Positions 1-7,789 of a DNA stretch of 9,578 nucleotides are shown one piece after another; the first letter of the stretch is position 1, and the number at the start of each line of letters is the position of its first letter. Source of the stretch: an uncultured Lactobacillus sp. (GTDB lineage: Bacteria > Bacillota > Bacilli > Lactobacillales > Lactobacillaceae); NCBI GenBank assembly GCA_947252915.1, contig CAMXWI010000021.1, positions 1-9,578 of the forward strand, read 5' to 3'. Made by a program: the position numbers and the translations under genes. A model generated the notes under the pieces. That model worked only from the letters and a program-made list of their open reading frames with translations. It ran no database searches and was not told the origin of the DNA.

Positions 1-1017
1 GCCTACTTTAACGCATTGTTGGCCAGCTTTGGTGTGCACATCCCAAAAGCCGTGTCTGGACCATTTGATCCCGCCCATGGCACCTACTTTAATCTGGTGG
101 CCGTACTCGTGGTGCTCGTAGTCAGTTTGATTCTTTCACGAGGAATGCAATCGTCCAAGCGGGTTAACAATGCTATGGTAATTTTAAAAATCGTTATTAT
201 TTTACTATTCATTGGTGTCGGCCTCTTCTTTATTAAGCCAGCCAATTATCACCCATTTATGCCCTACAAGATTAGTGGAATTTTGAAGGGTGCGACAACC
301 GTCTTCTTTGCTTTTCTAGGCTTCGATGCCGTTTCGAGCTCCGCCGCCGAAGTTAAAAACCCTAAAAAGAACATGCCAATCGGAATTCTCGGAACGTTGT
401 TGATTGCGGCAATTCTCTACATGGGAGTTTCCGCAGTCTTAGTTGGTATGGTGAAATACACTAAGTTGGACGTTGCCAATCCCGTCTCCTATGCTTTGAA
501 TCTCGTTAATCAGGGCTGGTTAGCAGATACCTTAGCCATTGGTGCACTGATTGGGATGTTCACCATGATGATTACCACTATTTTTGCCAGTTCACGATTA
601 GTGTACTCAATCGGCCGGGATGGTTTATTGCCAAAGCCGCTCAGTAAGTTAAATGCCCAGAAGGGTGAAACTCCAGAAAATGCCTTGTTATTCGTAACGA
701 TCATCATCGCAATTATGGGTGGTCTGGTTTCCCTTGACGAATTAACTAGTCTGGTTAATATCGGGACACTATTAGCATTTACTTTTGTTTCATTCGGGAT
801 TATTCCACTCCGTCACCGGCAAGATATTGATAATCAAGGTGGCTTCCAGGTGCCACTTTACCCGCTTCTGCCAATCATCTCCGGTCTGGCTTGTATCTGG
901 ATGATTTGTCAGCTTGGTAAAACCACCTTTATCGGTGCCGGAATCTGGTTCGTAATCGGTATTATTATTTACTTCAGTTATGGTTACCACCACAGTACAA
1001 TTGCGTCAGAGAAATAA
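1..1017 (+). CDS. APC-superfamily amino acid permease, 5'-truncated by window edge
   Basis: This is an integral membrane transporter of the amino acid-polyamine-organocation superfamily, closest in style to cationic amino acid permeases (YfnA/CAT type). The frame is open from base 1, so the 338 visible residues are the C-terminal part of a protein that is usually about 450-490 residues; roughly the first three membrane segments are missing. About nine hydrophobic segments can be seen, near residues 28-46, 54-78, 94-112, 126-149, 174-198, 228-246, 248-270, 283-303 and 308-327. The stretch FLGFDAVSSSAAEVKNPKK (106-123) and the cytoplasmic loop SRLVYSIGRDGLLPK (198-212) are typical family signatures. 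A TTG at base 16 is not a credible start because the family-like sequence continues upstream of it. A hairpin terminator follows the stop. The family call is secure; substrate specificity (basic or other amino acids) is inferred only. Confidence 0.88.
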   Translation, partial: AYFNALLASFGVHIPKAVSGPFDPAHGTYFNLVAVLVVLVVSLILSRGMQSSKRVNNAMVILKIVIILLFIGVGLFFIKPANYHPFMPYKISGILKGATTVFFAFLGFDAVSSSAAEVKNPKKNMPIGILGTLLIAAILYMGVSAVLVGMVKYTKLDVANPVSYALNLVNQGWLADTLAIGALIGMFTMMITTIFASSRLVYSIGRDGLLPKPLSKLNAQKGETPENALLFVTIIIAIMGGLVSLDELTSLVNIGTLLAFTFVSFGIIPLRHRQDIDNQGGFQVPLYPLLPIISGLACIWMICQLGKTTFIGAGIWFVIGIIIYFSYGYHHSTIASEK

Positions 1018-1029
1018 TTTGCGTTCAGT

Positions 1030-1078
1030 GAGCTAGATAGCAAAGTCAGTAATGACTGCTGTCCGGCTCCTTTTTATT
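1030..1078 (+). terminator. Intrinsic terminator after the permease gene
   Basis: The arms 1030-1048 and 1053-1069 pair through GAGC/GCTC, AGCA/TGCT and GTCA/TGAC, with G-T wobbles, one mismatch and a two-base bulge, around a GTAA loop. A TTTTTATT tract follows at 1071-1078. It closes the permease transcript and separates it from pepX. Confidence 0.8.
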
Positions 1079-1112
1079 ACAAATAATTTAGCCTCTGACC
1101 ACCGACGGAGAG

Positions 1113-1118
1113 TACAAT
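1113..1118 (+). promoter_or_regulatory. Candidate -10 element of pepX
   Basis: TACAAT matches the sigma-A -10 consensus at 5 of 6 positions and lies 39 bases before the pepX ATG. No convincing -35 hexamer sits 16-18 bases upstream, so this is tentative. A separate promoter is expected because a terminator lies just upstream. Confidence 0.4.
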
Positions 1119-1141
1119 AGTAAAGAATAACAATATTGATA

Positions 1142-1149
1142 CGAGGTGT
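1142..1149 (+). promoter_or_regulatory. Ribosome binding site that fixes the pepX start
   Basis: CGAGGTGT lies 7 bases before the ATG at 1157. It lies inside the longer open frame that begins with TTG at 1136, so translation is expected from 1157 and not from the TTG. Confidence 0.7.
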
Positions 1150-1156
1150 CGTTTCC

Positions 1157-3556
1157 ATGAAAAATAATCAATTTGCCATCGCTCCTGCTTACCATCAGCA
1201 TCGCATGACCGAACTACAAACCATTCATTTGTTGCATCCAGATGAAGAACAACAATTAAGCCCTAACCAGCTTTGGGTAAAACTGTTAACCCGCATCCAC
1301 ATTGCCGACCACACACCCGCTTTGGATTACGAATGGTTAAATAGCCTGCTTGCTACTCCGGATCAATCAATTACTGATTGGTTAGACCAGAATCTGCCTT
1401 TAACTGACCAAGTCTTCTACCTGGTCGCACTGCAATTGCTTCAATTCGAACCAGCAATTGACTTTGCGATTGACGATCCCATCACCGGCATGAAGAAAAT
1501 CCAACTGTCAATGGAGCACCACGAGCACTGGACTACTGCTAACGTGATCGACGCTTTCTACCTGTTATTAAATACGCGCACGAAACTCGGTCAAAATCTG
1601 CTCGATCGCTTAACGAGTCAAGGAATGCTCACGTGGACTTACGCGTTACCCGCTAGTCAAAAACCAATCTACTTTAATGGTAAGCCCATTGCTAGTTTTG
1701 ACCCGACACGTTTCATCCGTGAAGTGGTCTATGTTGAAACCGACATGGACACTGATTACGATGGAAAAGCTGATCTAGTGAAGGTTGAAATTATGCGCCC
1801 AGCAGATAGTAATGACGGGCTTAAAGTGCCAGCAGTCTTCACTGCGAGTCCGTACAATCAGGGGACTAATGACAAGTGGGGTGAAGAAATTACCCACAAC
1901 GTTAATGTCCCACTGACCCATAAGGATCCTCACGACCAGTCCCCTGCTGAACCTGATTTCCCAATGACCTTTACTAAGCAAACCGTCAACGGTGAGAGTC
2001 AAACCGCGGCCGAATCATTCAGTACCACACCTGCATATACACTTAACACTTACCTAAGCGTGCGCGGTTATGCCATTGTCTATGCCTCTGGAATTGGCAC
2101 CAAGGATTCCGATGGCCTACAAACTTGTGGTTCGCCAGAACAAACTGACTCCATGAAAGCCGTTGTCGAATGGCTGCATGGTGATCGTCGAGCCTTTACC
2201 GACCGCACAAGCGGCGTTGCTATCCGCGCGGACTGGTGCAATGGCAACGTGGGGATGACTGGTCGTTCCTACCTTGGAACCTTAGCCACTGCCGTTGCCA
2301 CAACTGGGGTGGCTGGTTTAAAGGCCATCGTAAGTGAAGCAGCCATCTCCAATTGGTATGACTATTATCGAGAAAATGGTTTAGTCATGGCGCCAGGTGG
2401 TTTCCAAGGGGAAGACGCGGATGTTTTAGCAGCTGAAACCTTCAGTCGGACCAAGTCGCCAGCAGACTATCGACGGATTGAAGCAACCAATAATCGCTAT
2501 ATGAAAGGCTTAGCCGCTGCCGAAGACCGTGCAACTGGTAACTATAACGGTTTCTGGGCTCACCGTAATTACCTGCCAAACGTTGATAATATTAAATGTT
2601 CCGTAATGATGGTCCATGGTTTAAACGATTGGAACGTTAAGCCAGTCAATGTGAAGAACCTCTACGATGCCCTCTCTGGGATGCCCAACACTAGCAAATT
2701 AATTTTTCACCAAGGTCAGCACATTTATATCAATGCCTTCCGTTCCCTTGATTTTTCTGAAATGATTAATCTCTGGTTTGCTAATAAACTATGGGAACTA
2801 GATAATCATGCTGACGAGCTGCTCCCAGATGTCTTAGTTCAAGATAATGTCCACCCCGAAACTTGGACAACCTACACTAACTGGTCGGGTAACCAAAGTA
2901 CAACTCTGAATTTAACAAATAACAGTCTGACCACGGAAAATGCCACTGCTTCTAGTCGCGTTAAATTCAATGACCAGCAAGATGATGCGACCTACCAAAA
3001 GTGGTGTCACAAGCCCGCCGAATGGTCCCAGGCCTTGCTAAATGATTTTGATGGTCACTTTAGCGCTCACTTTGTTAGTGCCCCATTAAAAGAGGACTGG
3101 CTATTACGCGGTACCCCAACGTTGAAAGTGCGGATTGCCTCCTCTGCTGATCACGGACTGCTTAGTGCCCGCCTGGTTGACCGCGGAAGTGCCAAACGTT
3201 TAACCGTTTCACCAGTTATTTTAGCTAAAGATGGTCTGGAACTTGCTTATCATTTTGGTAAGGATGACCTCCGTGAATTCCAATTGCAAAAGGAAACTAC
3301 GGACGCCAAGGTTATTTCATATGGTCACATTAATCTACAAAACCGGCGGGATGCTTCAAGCGTTGATGATTTAACCGCTGGCCAATTTGTTGACGTTGAG
3401 CTTCCCCTGCAACCAATTTTTCACACTTTAGCAGCTGGGCACCAATTAGAATTAATTCTCTTTGCAACGGATTATGAAATGACTCTCCGGGGAAACGAAG
3501 CAATTTCCTACCAGATTGATCCACAAAATTGTTCATTAATTTTGCCGAATAATTAA
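1157..3556 (+). CDS. pepX: X-prolyl dipeptidyl aminopeptidase (PepX, peptidase family S15)
   Basis: PepX is a cytoplasmic serine peptidase that releases X-Pro (and X-Ala) dipeptides from the N-terminus of peptides, a key step in use of proline-rich milk and plant proteins by lactic acid bacteria. The product is 799 residues, full length for the family. It has a helical N-terminal PepX_N domain (about 1-145), an alpha/beta-hydrolase core, and a C-terminal beta-rich domain (about 555-799). The nucleophile is Ser371 in GMTGRSYLG, followed by Asp491 in HGLNDWNVKP and His522 in FHQGQHIY. The spacing of 120 and 31 residues is close to the published L. lactis triad (Ser348, Asp468, His498). No signal peptide is seen. 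The open frame extends seven codons upstream to a TTG, but the Shine-Dalgarno sequence supports the ATG used here. It stands between two terminators, so it is probably monocistronic. Confidence 0.97.
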   Translation: MKNNQFAIAPAYHQHRMTELQTIHLLHPDEEQQLSPNQLWVKLLTRIHIADHTPALDYEWLNSLLATPDQSITDWLDQNLPLTDQVFYLVALQLLQFEPAIDFAIDDPITGMKKIQLSMEHHEHWTTANVIDAFYLLLNTRTKLGQNLLDRLTSQGMLTWTYALPASQKPIYFNGKPIASFDPTRFIREVVYVETDMDTDYDGKADLVKVEIMRPADSNDGLKVPAVFTASPYNQGTNDKWGEEITHNVNVPLTHKDPHDQSPAEPDFPMTFTKQTVNGESQTAAESFSTTPAYTLNTYLSVRGYAIVYASGIGTKDSDGLQTCGSPEQTDSMKAVVEWLHGDRRAFTDRTSGVAIRADWCNGNVGMTGRSYLGTLATAVATTGVAGLKAIVSEAAISNWYDYYRENGLVMAPGGFQGEDADVLAAETFSRTKSPADYRRIEATNNRYMKGLAAAEDRATGNYNGFWAHRNYLPNVDNIKCSVMMVHGLNDWNVKPVNVKNLYDALSGMPNTSKLIFHQGQHIYINAFRSLDFSEMINLWFANKLWELDNHADELLPDVLVQDNVHPETWTTYTNWSGNQSTTLNLTNNSLTTENATASSRVKFNDQQDDATYQKWCHKPAEWSQALLNDFDGHFSAHFVSAPLKEDWLLRGTPTLKVRIASSADHGLLSARLVDRGSAKRLTVSPVILAKDGLELAYHFGKDDLREFQLQKETTDAKVISYGHINLQNRRDASSVDDLTAGQFVDVELPLQPIFHTLAAGHQLELILFATDYEMTLRGNEAISYQIDPQNCSLILPNN

Positions 3557-3574
3557 TTAGTTTTTTGATTCCAG

Positions 3575-3614
3575 AACGTCTGATGATGGTCACCATCACA
3601 GGCGTTTGTTTTTT
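3575..3614 (+). terminator. Intrinsic terminator after pepX
   Basis: AACGTCTGATGATGG (3575-3589) pairs with CCATCACAGGCGTT (3593-3606) around a TCA loop, with one G-T pair and one bulged base. TTGTTTTTT follows. This is a strong rho-independent terminator. Confidence 0.9.
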
Positions 3615-3635
3615 AAAGAAAAATGAGTTAACATT

Positions 3636-3641
3636 TATCAT
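3636..3641 (+). promoter_or_regulatory. Candidate -10 element of the prolyl aminopeptidase gene
   Basis: TATCAT matches the -10 consensus at 5 of 6 positions, with a weak TTAAAG 17 bases upstream inside the tail of the pepX terminator. TCTAAT at 3644-3649 is an equally good -10 hexamer but has no -35 partner. A promoter must lie in this 60-base gap if the terminator works; its exact place is uncertain. Confidence 0.3.
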
Positions 3642-3673
3642 ATTCTAATAGAGACGAGAGAGGGAGATTCATT

Positions 3674-4585
3674 ATGAAGCAAGGAACCAAAATCTTAACC
3701 CTAGATAACGGTTACCACCTTTGGACCAACACCCAAGGCGAAGGCGACATCCACCTTCTTGCCCTGCATGGTGGTCCTGGTGGCAATCATGAATACTGGG
3801 AAGATACCGCTGAACAATTAAAGAAACAGGGCCTGAACGTTCAAGTTCACATGTATGATCAATTAGGCTCCCTATATTCTGACCAGCCTGATTATTCCGA
3901 CCCAGAGATTGCGAAAAAATATTTAACCTATGAATATTTTCTCGACGAAGTGGAAGAAGTGCGCCAAAAACTTGGCCTTGACAACTTCTACCTTATTGGA
4001 CAAAGCTGGGGTGGCCTTCTCGTTCAAGAATATGCCGTTAAATATGGACAACATCTGAAAGGCGCAATCATCTCCTCAATGGTTGATGACGTTGACGATT
4101 ACGTAGAACACGTCAATAAAATTCGGGAAGATGTTCTCCCGGCTGAAGAAGTGGCCTTTATGAAGGAGTGCGAAGATAATGGCAACTGGGATAACGACCG
4201 TTATCAAGCTGACGTGCAGGTCTTAAACGAAAACTACGTTGACCGTAAACAACCATCCAAACTGGAACACGTTCGCAGTTTAGATGACGATGCCGTTTAT
4301 CACGCTTTCCAAGGAGATAACGAATTTGTCATCACTGGAAAGCTAGCTAGCTGGCACTTCACTGACCAGCTACACAACATCAAGGTGCCAACTCTCCTGA
4401 CCTTTGGTGAACACGAAACGATGCCACTCAGTGCCGCTCGGCGAATGGAAAAGTTGATTCCAAACGCTCAACTCGTTACCACGCCAAATGGTGGTCATCA
4501 CCACATGCTGGATAACCCTGATGTATACTACAAACACCTTGCTGACTTCCTTCGCCAAGTCGAAGCCGGAACCTTTAATAAATAA
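3674..4585 (+). CDS. pepI: Prolyl aminopeptidase / proline iminopeptidase (PepI type, family S33)
   Basis: This cytoplasmic alpha/beta hydrolase is predicted to remove N-terminal proline from di- and tripeptides, acting on peptides left by general aminopeptidases and PepX. The 303-residue length matches the family. HGGPGG (32-37) is the signature loop that forms the oxyanion hole. The nucleophile is Ser111 in GQSWGG, and the catalytic His is His275 in NGGHHHML. The position of the catalytic acid is taken by Glu248 in GEHETMP, where classical members read GEYDE; the 27-residue gap between Glu248 and His275 matches the Asp244-His271 gap of Thermoplasma F1 peptidase. AGGGAG at 3661-3666 precedes the ATG with good spacing. 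Strong terminators on both sides suggest a monocistronic unit. Family assignment is firm. Because of the Asp-to-Glu change, exact substrate preference is less certain, and a broader proline-specific hydrolase is possible. Confidence 0.9.
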   Translation: MKQGTKILTLDNGYHLWTNTQGEGDIHLLALHGGPGGNHEYWEDTAEQLKKQGLNVQVHMYDQLGSLYSDQPDYSDPEIAKKYLTYEYFLDEVEEVRQKLGLDNFYLIGQSWGGLLVQEYAVKYGQHLKGAIISSMVDDVDDYVEHVNKIREDVLPAEEVAFMKECEDNGNWDNDRYQADVQVLNENYVDRKQPSKLEHVRSLDDDAVYHAFQGDNEFVITGKLASWHFTDQLHNIKVPTLLTFGEHETMPLSAARRMEKLIPNAQLVTTPNGGHHHMLDNPDVYYKHLADFLRQVEAGTFNK

Positions 4586-4594
4586 TTTTTCGAG

Positions 4595-4638
4595 GGGACA
4601 AAATAGGACCACTGCAATGGTCATCTTTTGTCCCTTTT
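4595..4638 (+). terminator. Intrinsic terminator after pepI
   Basis: GGGACAAAA (4595-4603) pairs exactly with TTTTGTCCC (4626-4634), and the inner arms GACCA (4607-4611) and TGGTC (4618-4622) extend the stem after a small interior loop. TTTT then GGTTT follows. The A tract before and T tract after suit termination. Confidence 0.85.
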
Positions 4639-4641
4639 GGT

Positions 4642-4668
4642 TTGTCCCGAAAGGGCGTAAAATATAGT
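4642..4668 (+). promoter_or_regulatory. Candidate promoter of the HAD phosphatase gene
   Basis: TTGTCC (4642-4647) and TATAGT (4663-4668) resemble -35 and -10 hexamers, but the 15-base spacer is short. TATTAT at 4669-4674 is an alternative -10. The pepI terminator immediately upstream makes a local promoter likely. Confidence 0.35.
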
Positions 4669-4692
4669 TATTATCAAGTGGGAGGAATTATG

Positions 4693-5337
4693 ATGGCTCA
4701 AATGAAAAACTTTATCTTTGATATTGATGGAACATTAATCAATACGATTGATATGTACATGCCTGCCATGTTTGAAGTGTTAGCCAAGCATGGTTATCAA
4801 TATACAAAGGAGGAAACGGATCGTCTCAATAAGGAAGGCTTTGGTATTACTGCTGACGATGCTCTCCGGCTCGCCAAGGTCAAAGAAGCAGACATCCGGC
4901 CCATCCAAGAAGAATGGTTTCAGCTTTCCTATACTCGGCAAGACCGGGTAACGGTGTTCCCCGGAATCAAAGAAATGTTGGATGACCTTTCCAAACGTAC
5001 CGATACCCAACTTGCAGTTGCAACTTCAAAGTTGGCTTATGAGTATGCCAAGTTTCAGCGGCAGTATTATTTTGCCGATCTTTTTAAGGTTGCCATCACC
5101 TCTGAAGATACCGAAAAGCACAAGCCAGCTCCCGACCCTATTCTTGCGGCGGTCAAGGCACTCGATGCTGATCCAAATACGACTGTTTATGTCGGCGATA
5201 CCATTAATGACTTAAAGGCGGCCCACGCCGCTGGGGTAAAATTTGCTGCGGCATTATATGGTTCTGCAGATCCAGATTCAATTAAAGGAGCAGCAGATTA
5301 CTTACTCCATACACCAACCGATCTAGAAAAGTGCTAG
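4693..5337 (+). CDS. HAD-superfamily phosphatase (HAD-IA, phosphoglycolate phosphatase-like)
   Basis: This is a 214-residue soluble hydrolase of the haloacid dehalogenase superfamily, of the kind annotated as Gph/PpaX-like or general sugar-phosphate phosphatases. All four HAD motifs are present: motif I FDIDGTL with nucleophile Asp10 and general acid/base Asp12; motif II Thr111 in AVATSK; motif III Lys144 in EKHKPAP; and motif IV VGDTINDLKAA with Mg-binding Asp169 and Asp173. A helical cap domain lies between motifs I and II (about residues 18-90), as in subclass IA. Two in-frame ATGs lie at 4690 and 4693. The GGAGG at 4681-4685 is 4 bases from the first and 7 from the second, so the second was chosen. 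The frame also runs upstream to a TTG at 4642, which overlaps the candidate promoter and is rejected. The natural substrate cannot be read from sequence. Confidence 0.88.
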   Translation: MAQMKNFIFDIDGTLINTIDMYMPAMFEVLAKHGYQYTKEETDRLNKEGFGITADDALRLAKVKEADIRPIQEEWFQLSYTRQDRVTVFPGIKEMLDDLSKRTDTQLAVATSKLAYEYAKFQRQYYFADLFKVAITSEDTEKHKPAPDPILAAVKALDADPNTTVYVGDTINDLKAAHAAGVKFAAALYGSADPDSIKGAADYLLHTPTDLEKC

Positions 5338-5353
5338 CCAGAGTTTTGAACAT

Positions 5354-5405
5354 AAAAAAATACGGCGTAGAGTCCGATGTATCCGAATTCTACGCCGTAT
5401 TTTTT
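5354..5405. terminator. Bidirectional terminator between convergent genes
   Basis: TACGGCGTAGA (5361-5371) pairs perfectly with TCTACGCCGTA (5389-5399) around a 17-base loop. Seven A residues precede the stem and six T residues follow it, so the same hairpin has a U-tract when read from either strand. It serves both the HAD gene (plus) and the GH31 gene (minus). Confidence 0.93.
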
Positions 5406-5413
5406 ACAATTGA

Positions 5414-7741
5414 TTATTGTTCATTCACTAATTTATATTCATCAGTATCAGCATGATAAGTAAACTCATACCGGCTTTGATCAGTTTCAACGTAAATCTT
5501 TTCATACGTTGGCTTGTAACCATGCTTTGTTAACTTCACGGCCACATGACCGTCTTCAGTCACTTCAACATAGTATTCATTAAATTCACCCTGTTGGTAC
5601 TTAAAGTCTTGACCATTGTCTTGATAATGCTTAGTCGAACCACATTCACCAAAGAGTCGGAATGTCATGACCTTCTCTGGTTCATCACTGACGTGCATTA
5701 CCTTGTTACCCCATGGTAAGACCGTGTTCGCCTTCACAAAGAGTGGCAACTTATCAATTGGTGCATCCGCCATGATGTACTGTTGACCTGAATATTCAGC
5801 ATGGTTCCAGAAGTCAATCCAGTTTCCTGCTGGTAAGTAGACCAACCGTTTTGCGGCTCCTTGATTAACAATTGGTGCAACCAAGATGTTGGTACCAATC
5901 ATGTATGCATCATTCAAATTCCGCGTTTCTTGATCATCGGGGTAATTCAGGACCAATGGCCGCATTACTGGTAACCCCGATTCCGTTTCGTGCCGGAATT
6001 GATCGTACAAGTATGGGATGAACCGGTACCGTAAGTTCAAGTACTTGCGGTAAATATCCAGTGTTTGCTTACCGAATGCCCATGGTTCTTGATACCGTGA
6101 TCCTAAAATCGAGTGGTTCCGGAAGAGCGGAACTAGCAATGAAGCTTCAATCCACCGGGTTAACAACTCCGGCGTGGTATCTTCTTGGAACCCACCAATG
6201 TCGGTCCCAGCAAAGGCAAATCCACTCAAACCAAGGCCGTTTAACTGTGGAATTGCCAATTGGAGGTGAGACCAAACCGCTGTATTATCACCGGTCCAAA
6301 CCGTTGAATACTTTTGGGTCCCTGCATAGGCAGCTCGGGTAATAATGTACGGCCGCTTGCCAGTTGCCTGCTTCATTCCTTCATAAGTTGCTTGAGCTTG
6401 TAGGTGGCCAAAGACGTTGTGCATTTTGGCATGGGTACTAATGTTGACCCCATCATGGAAAACCAGGTCGTCTGGCAACTGCCCTTTCGCCTGGAAATTA
6501 GCGGGTTCGTCCATGTCATTCCAAACTCCGCACACACCCATGTCAGCAAAGAACTTCACGTGCTTTGCCCACCACTTGCGCACATCTTCGTTACCAAAGT
6601 CAGGAAAGACCGAATCACCTGGCCAAACGGAGCCAACGTAAACACTCCCGTCAGGATTGGTTACAAAGTAGCCTTTCTCCATTCCTTCTTTATAGATATC
6701 ATATTTATCATCAACTTTAACTCCGGCGTCCAAAATCGGCATGAGGCGAATCCCACGTTGCTTCATTCTTTGAACAAAGGCTTTCGGATCCTTATATTTA
6801 GTAGTGTCCCAAGTGAAGTCTCGGTAGCCGTACATGTAATCAATGTCCAAGTGAATGACATCAATTGGCAGATTGTGCTCCGCAAAGCCGTCCGCAATCC
6901 TTTCTACTCGCTGGTCACTAGTACTGTATCCCCAGCGCGATTGTTGATAACCTAACATCCACTTTTGTGGCAGAGGAACCACCCCTGTTAAGTAGGTATA
7001 GTTAGCAACAACATCCTTCAGCGTATGACCACCTAAAATATAGTAATCAACGTTTCCACCAACTGCAGAATAGTAATAGTAATTGTCGCTTTCCTTACCG
7101 AGGTCAAAATGACTCTTGTAGGTATCATCAAAGAATAAGCCATACGGGTGCCCATTCTTCAAACCATACATTACGGGAATCGACTTATAAAGGTGGGTTT
7201 CCGTTTCATTATGCAGAACTGGTACGTCACTATTCCAATTATCGTATTCATACCCACGCTTGTTCAAAAAGCCAGTCTTGCCACCTAATCCATAGAAGAC
7301 TTCATCCTTAGCCAATGACTTAATGATTTCAAAATTAACATTGTCTGGATTGGCCTTGGCATGAACCGCATGTCCTTCTGACATTACCGTCTTCCGGTGC
7401 TCATCATCCATGTCGGTTGGTAATGGCTCTCGCTTTCCTCGATAGTCAAGCACTAGCGGATTGCCATCCGCATCATAAACATCAAGCTTAGCGTCATCAT
7501 ATGCTTTAACGATCAATGCACCAGTCCGGATTTCAACGTGATCGCCTTTATTTTCGACTGTATAATTAGTTTTTCGCTGTTTATTGCCCTCAATCGCATA
7601 TGAATTAGTTGGGCAACCATGGTCTTGAAAAACCTGAATAATTTCGTTCGTTAAAATTTTTAAAACTAAGTCCTTGCTGGAAGCAAAACTTAATGTAATG
7701 GTTTGATTGTCATCTTGATACCCTGTTAATTGATTACTCAT
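5414..7741 (-). CDS. GH31 alpha-glucosidase, intracellular
   Basis: This 775-residue glycoside hydrolase of family 31 is predicted to release glucose from the non-reducing end of alpha-linked oligosaccharides. It has an N-terminal beta domain (about 15-235), the (beta/alpha)8 barrel, and C-terminal beta domains (from about 600). The retaining nucleophile is Asp409 in GVWNDMDEP. The acid/base is Asp485 in WTGDNTAVW. Substrate-pocket signatures HLDIDYM (Asp299, Asp301), FAGTDIGGF (510-518) and RNHS (541-544) are all present. There is no signal peptide or anchor, so it acts on sugars already imported. ATGs at 7747 and 7741 are 4 and 10 bases from the GGGAG at 7752-7756; the second was taken, but the other is possible. 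The frame extends to an ATG at 7801, but this overlaps the promoter's -10 element. The divergent LacI gene and paired operators suggest sugar-induced expression. Linkage preference (maltose, isomaltose or other) is not readable. Confidence 0.95.
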   Translation of the reverse strand: MSNQLTGYQDDNQTITLSFASSKDLVLKILTNEIIQVFQDHGCPTNSYAIEGNKQRKTNYTVENKGDHVEIRTGALIVKAYDDAKLDVYDADGNPLVLDYRGKREPLPTDMDDEHRKTVMSEGHAVHAKANPDNVNFEIIKSLAKDEVFYGLGGKTGFLNKRGYEYDNWNSDVPVLHNETETHLYKSIPVMYGLKNGHPYGLFFDDTYKSHFDLGKESDNYYYYSAVGGNVDYYILGGHTLKDVVANYTYLTGVVPLPQKWMLGYQQSRWGYSTSDQRVERIADGFAEHNLPIDVIHLDIDYMYGYRDFTWDTTKYKDPKAFVQRMKQRGIRLMPILDAGVKVDDKYDIYKEGMEKGYFVTNPDGSVYVGSVWPGDSVFPDFGNEDVRKWWAKHVKFFADMGVCGVWNDMDEPANFQAKGQLPDDLVFHDGVNISTHAKMHNVFGHLQAQATYEGMKQATGKRPYIITRAAYAGTQKYSTVWTGDNTAVWSHLQLAIPQLNGLGLSGFAFAGTDIGGFQEDTTPELLTRWIEASLLVPLFRNHSILGSRYQEPWAFGKQTLDIYRKYLNLRYRFIPYLYDQFRHETESGLPVMRPLVLNYPDDQETRNLNDAYMIGTNILVAPIVNQGAAKRLVYLPAGNWIDFWNHAEYSGQQYIMADAPIDKLPLFVKANTVLPWGNKVMHVSDEPEKVMTFRLFGECGSTKHYQDNGQDFKYQQGEFNEYYVEVTEDGHVAVKLTKHGYKPTYEKIYVETDQSRYEFTYHADTDEYKLVNEQ

Positions 7742-7751
7742 TGTCATGAAA

Positions 7752-7756
7752 CTCCC
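7752..7756 (-). promoter_or_regulatory. Ribosome binding site of the GH31 gene
   Basis: On the minus strand GGGAG precedes two in-frame ATGs at gaps of 4 (start 7747) and 10 (start 7741) bases. Both gaps are off the optimum, so the exact start stays open by two codons. It excludes the far upstream start at 7801. Confidence 0.65.
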
Positions 7757-7789
7757 TTTCAGTTGACGTGAAGTTAAATGTAATTCGTT

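Noticed and set aside
1018..1156. A riboswitch or T-box leader before pepX
   Set aside because: The gap is only about 140 bases and its one strong structure is the permease terminator located before the candidate promoter; no T-box or riboswitch core was seen.
3330..3641. A 103-codon minus-strand frame over the end of pepX and its terminator
   Set aside because: It would start downstream of the pepX terminator hairpin and run antisense through the conserved C-terminal domain; no Shine-Dalgarno or domain supports it.
4642..4692. TTG start for the HAD phosphatase at 4642
   Set aside because: It begins within the tail of the pepI terminator, has no ribosome binding site, and the HAD fold begins only a few residues after the ATGs preceded by GGAGG.
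6404..6955. A 183-codon plus-strand frame inside the GH31 gene
   Set aside because: It lies wholly antisense to a strongly conserved enzyme, has no ribosome binding site of note and no recognisable domain; it is a shadow frame.
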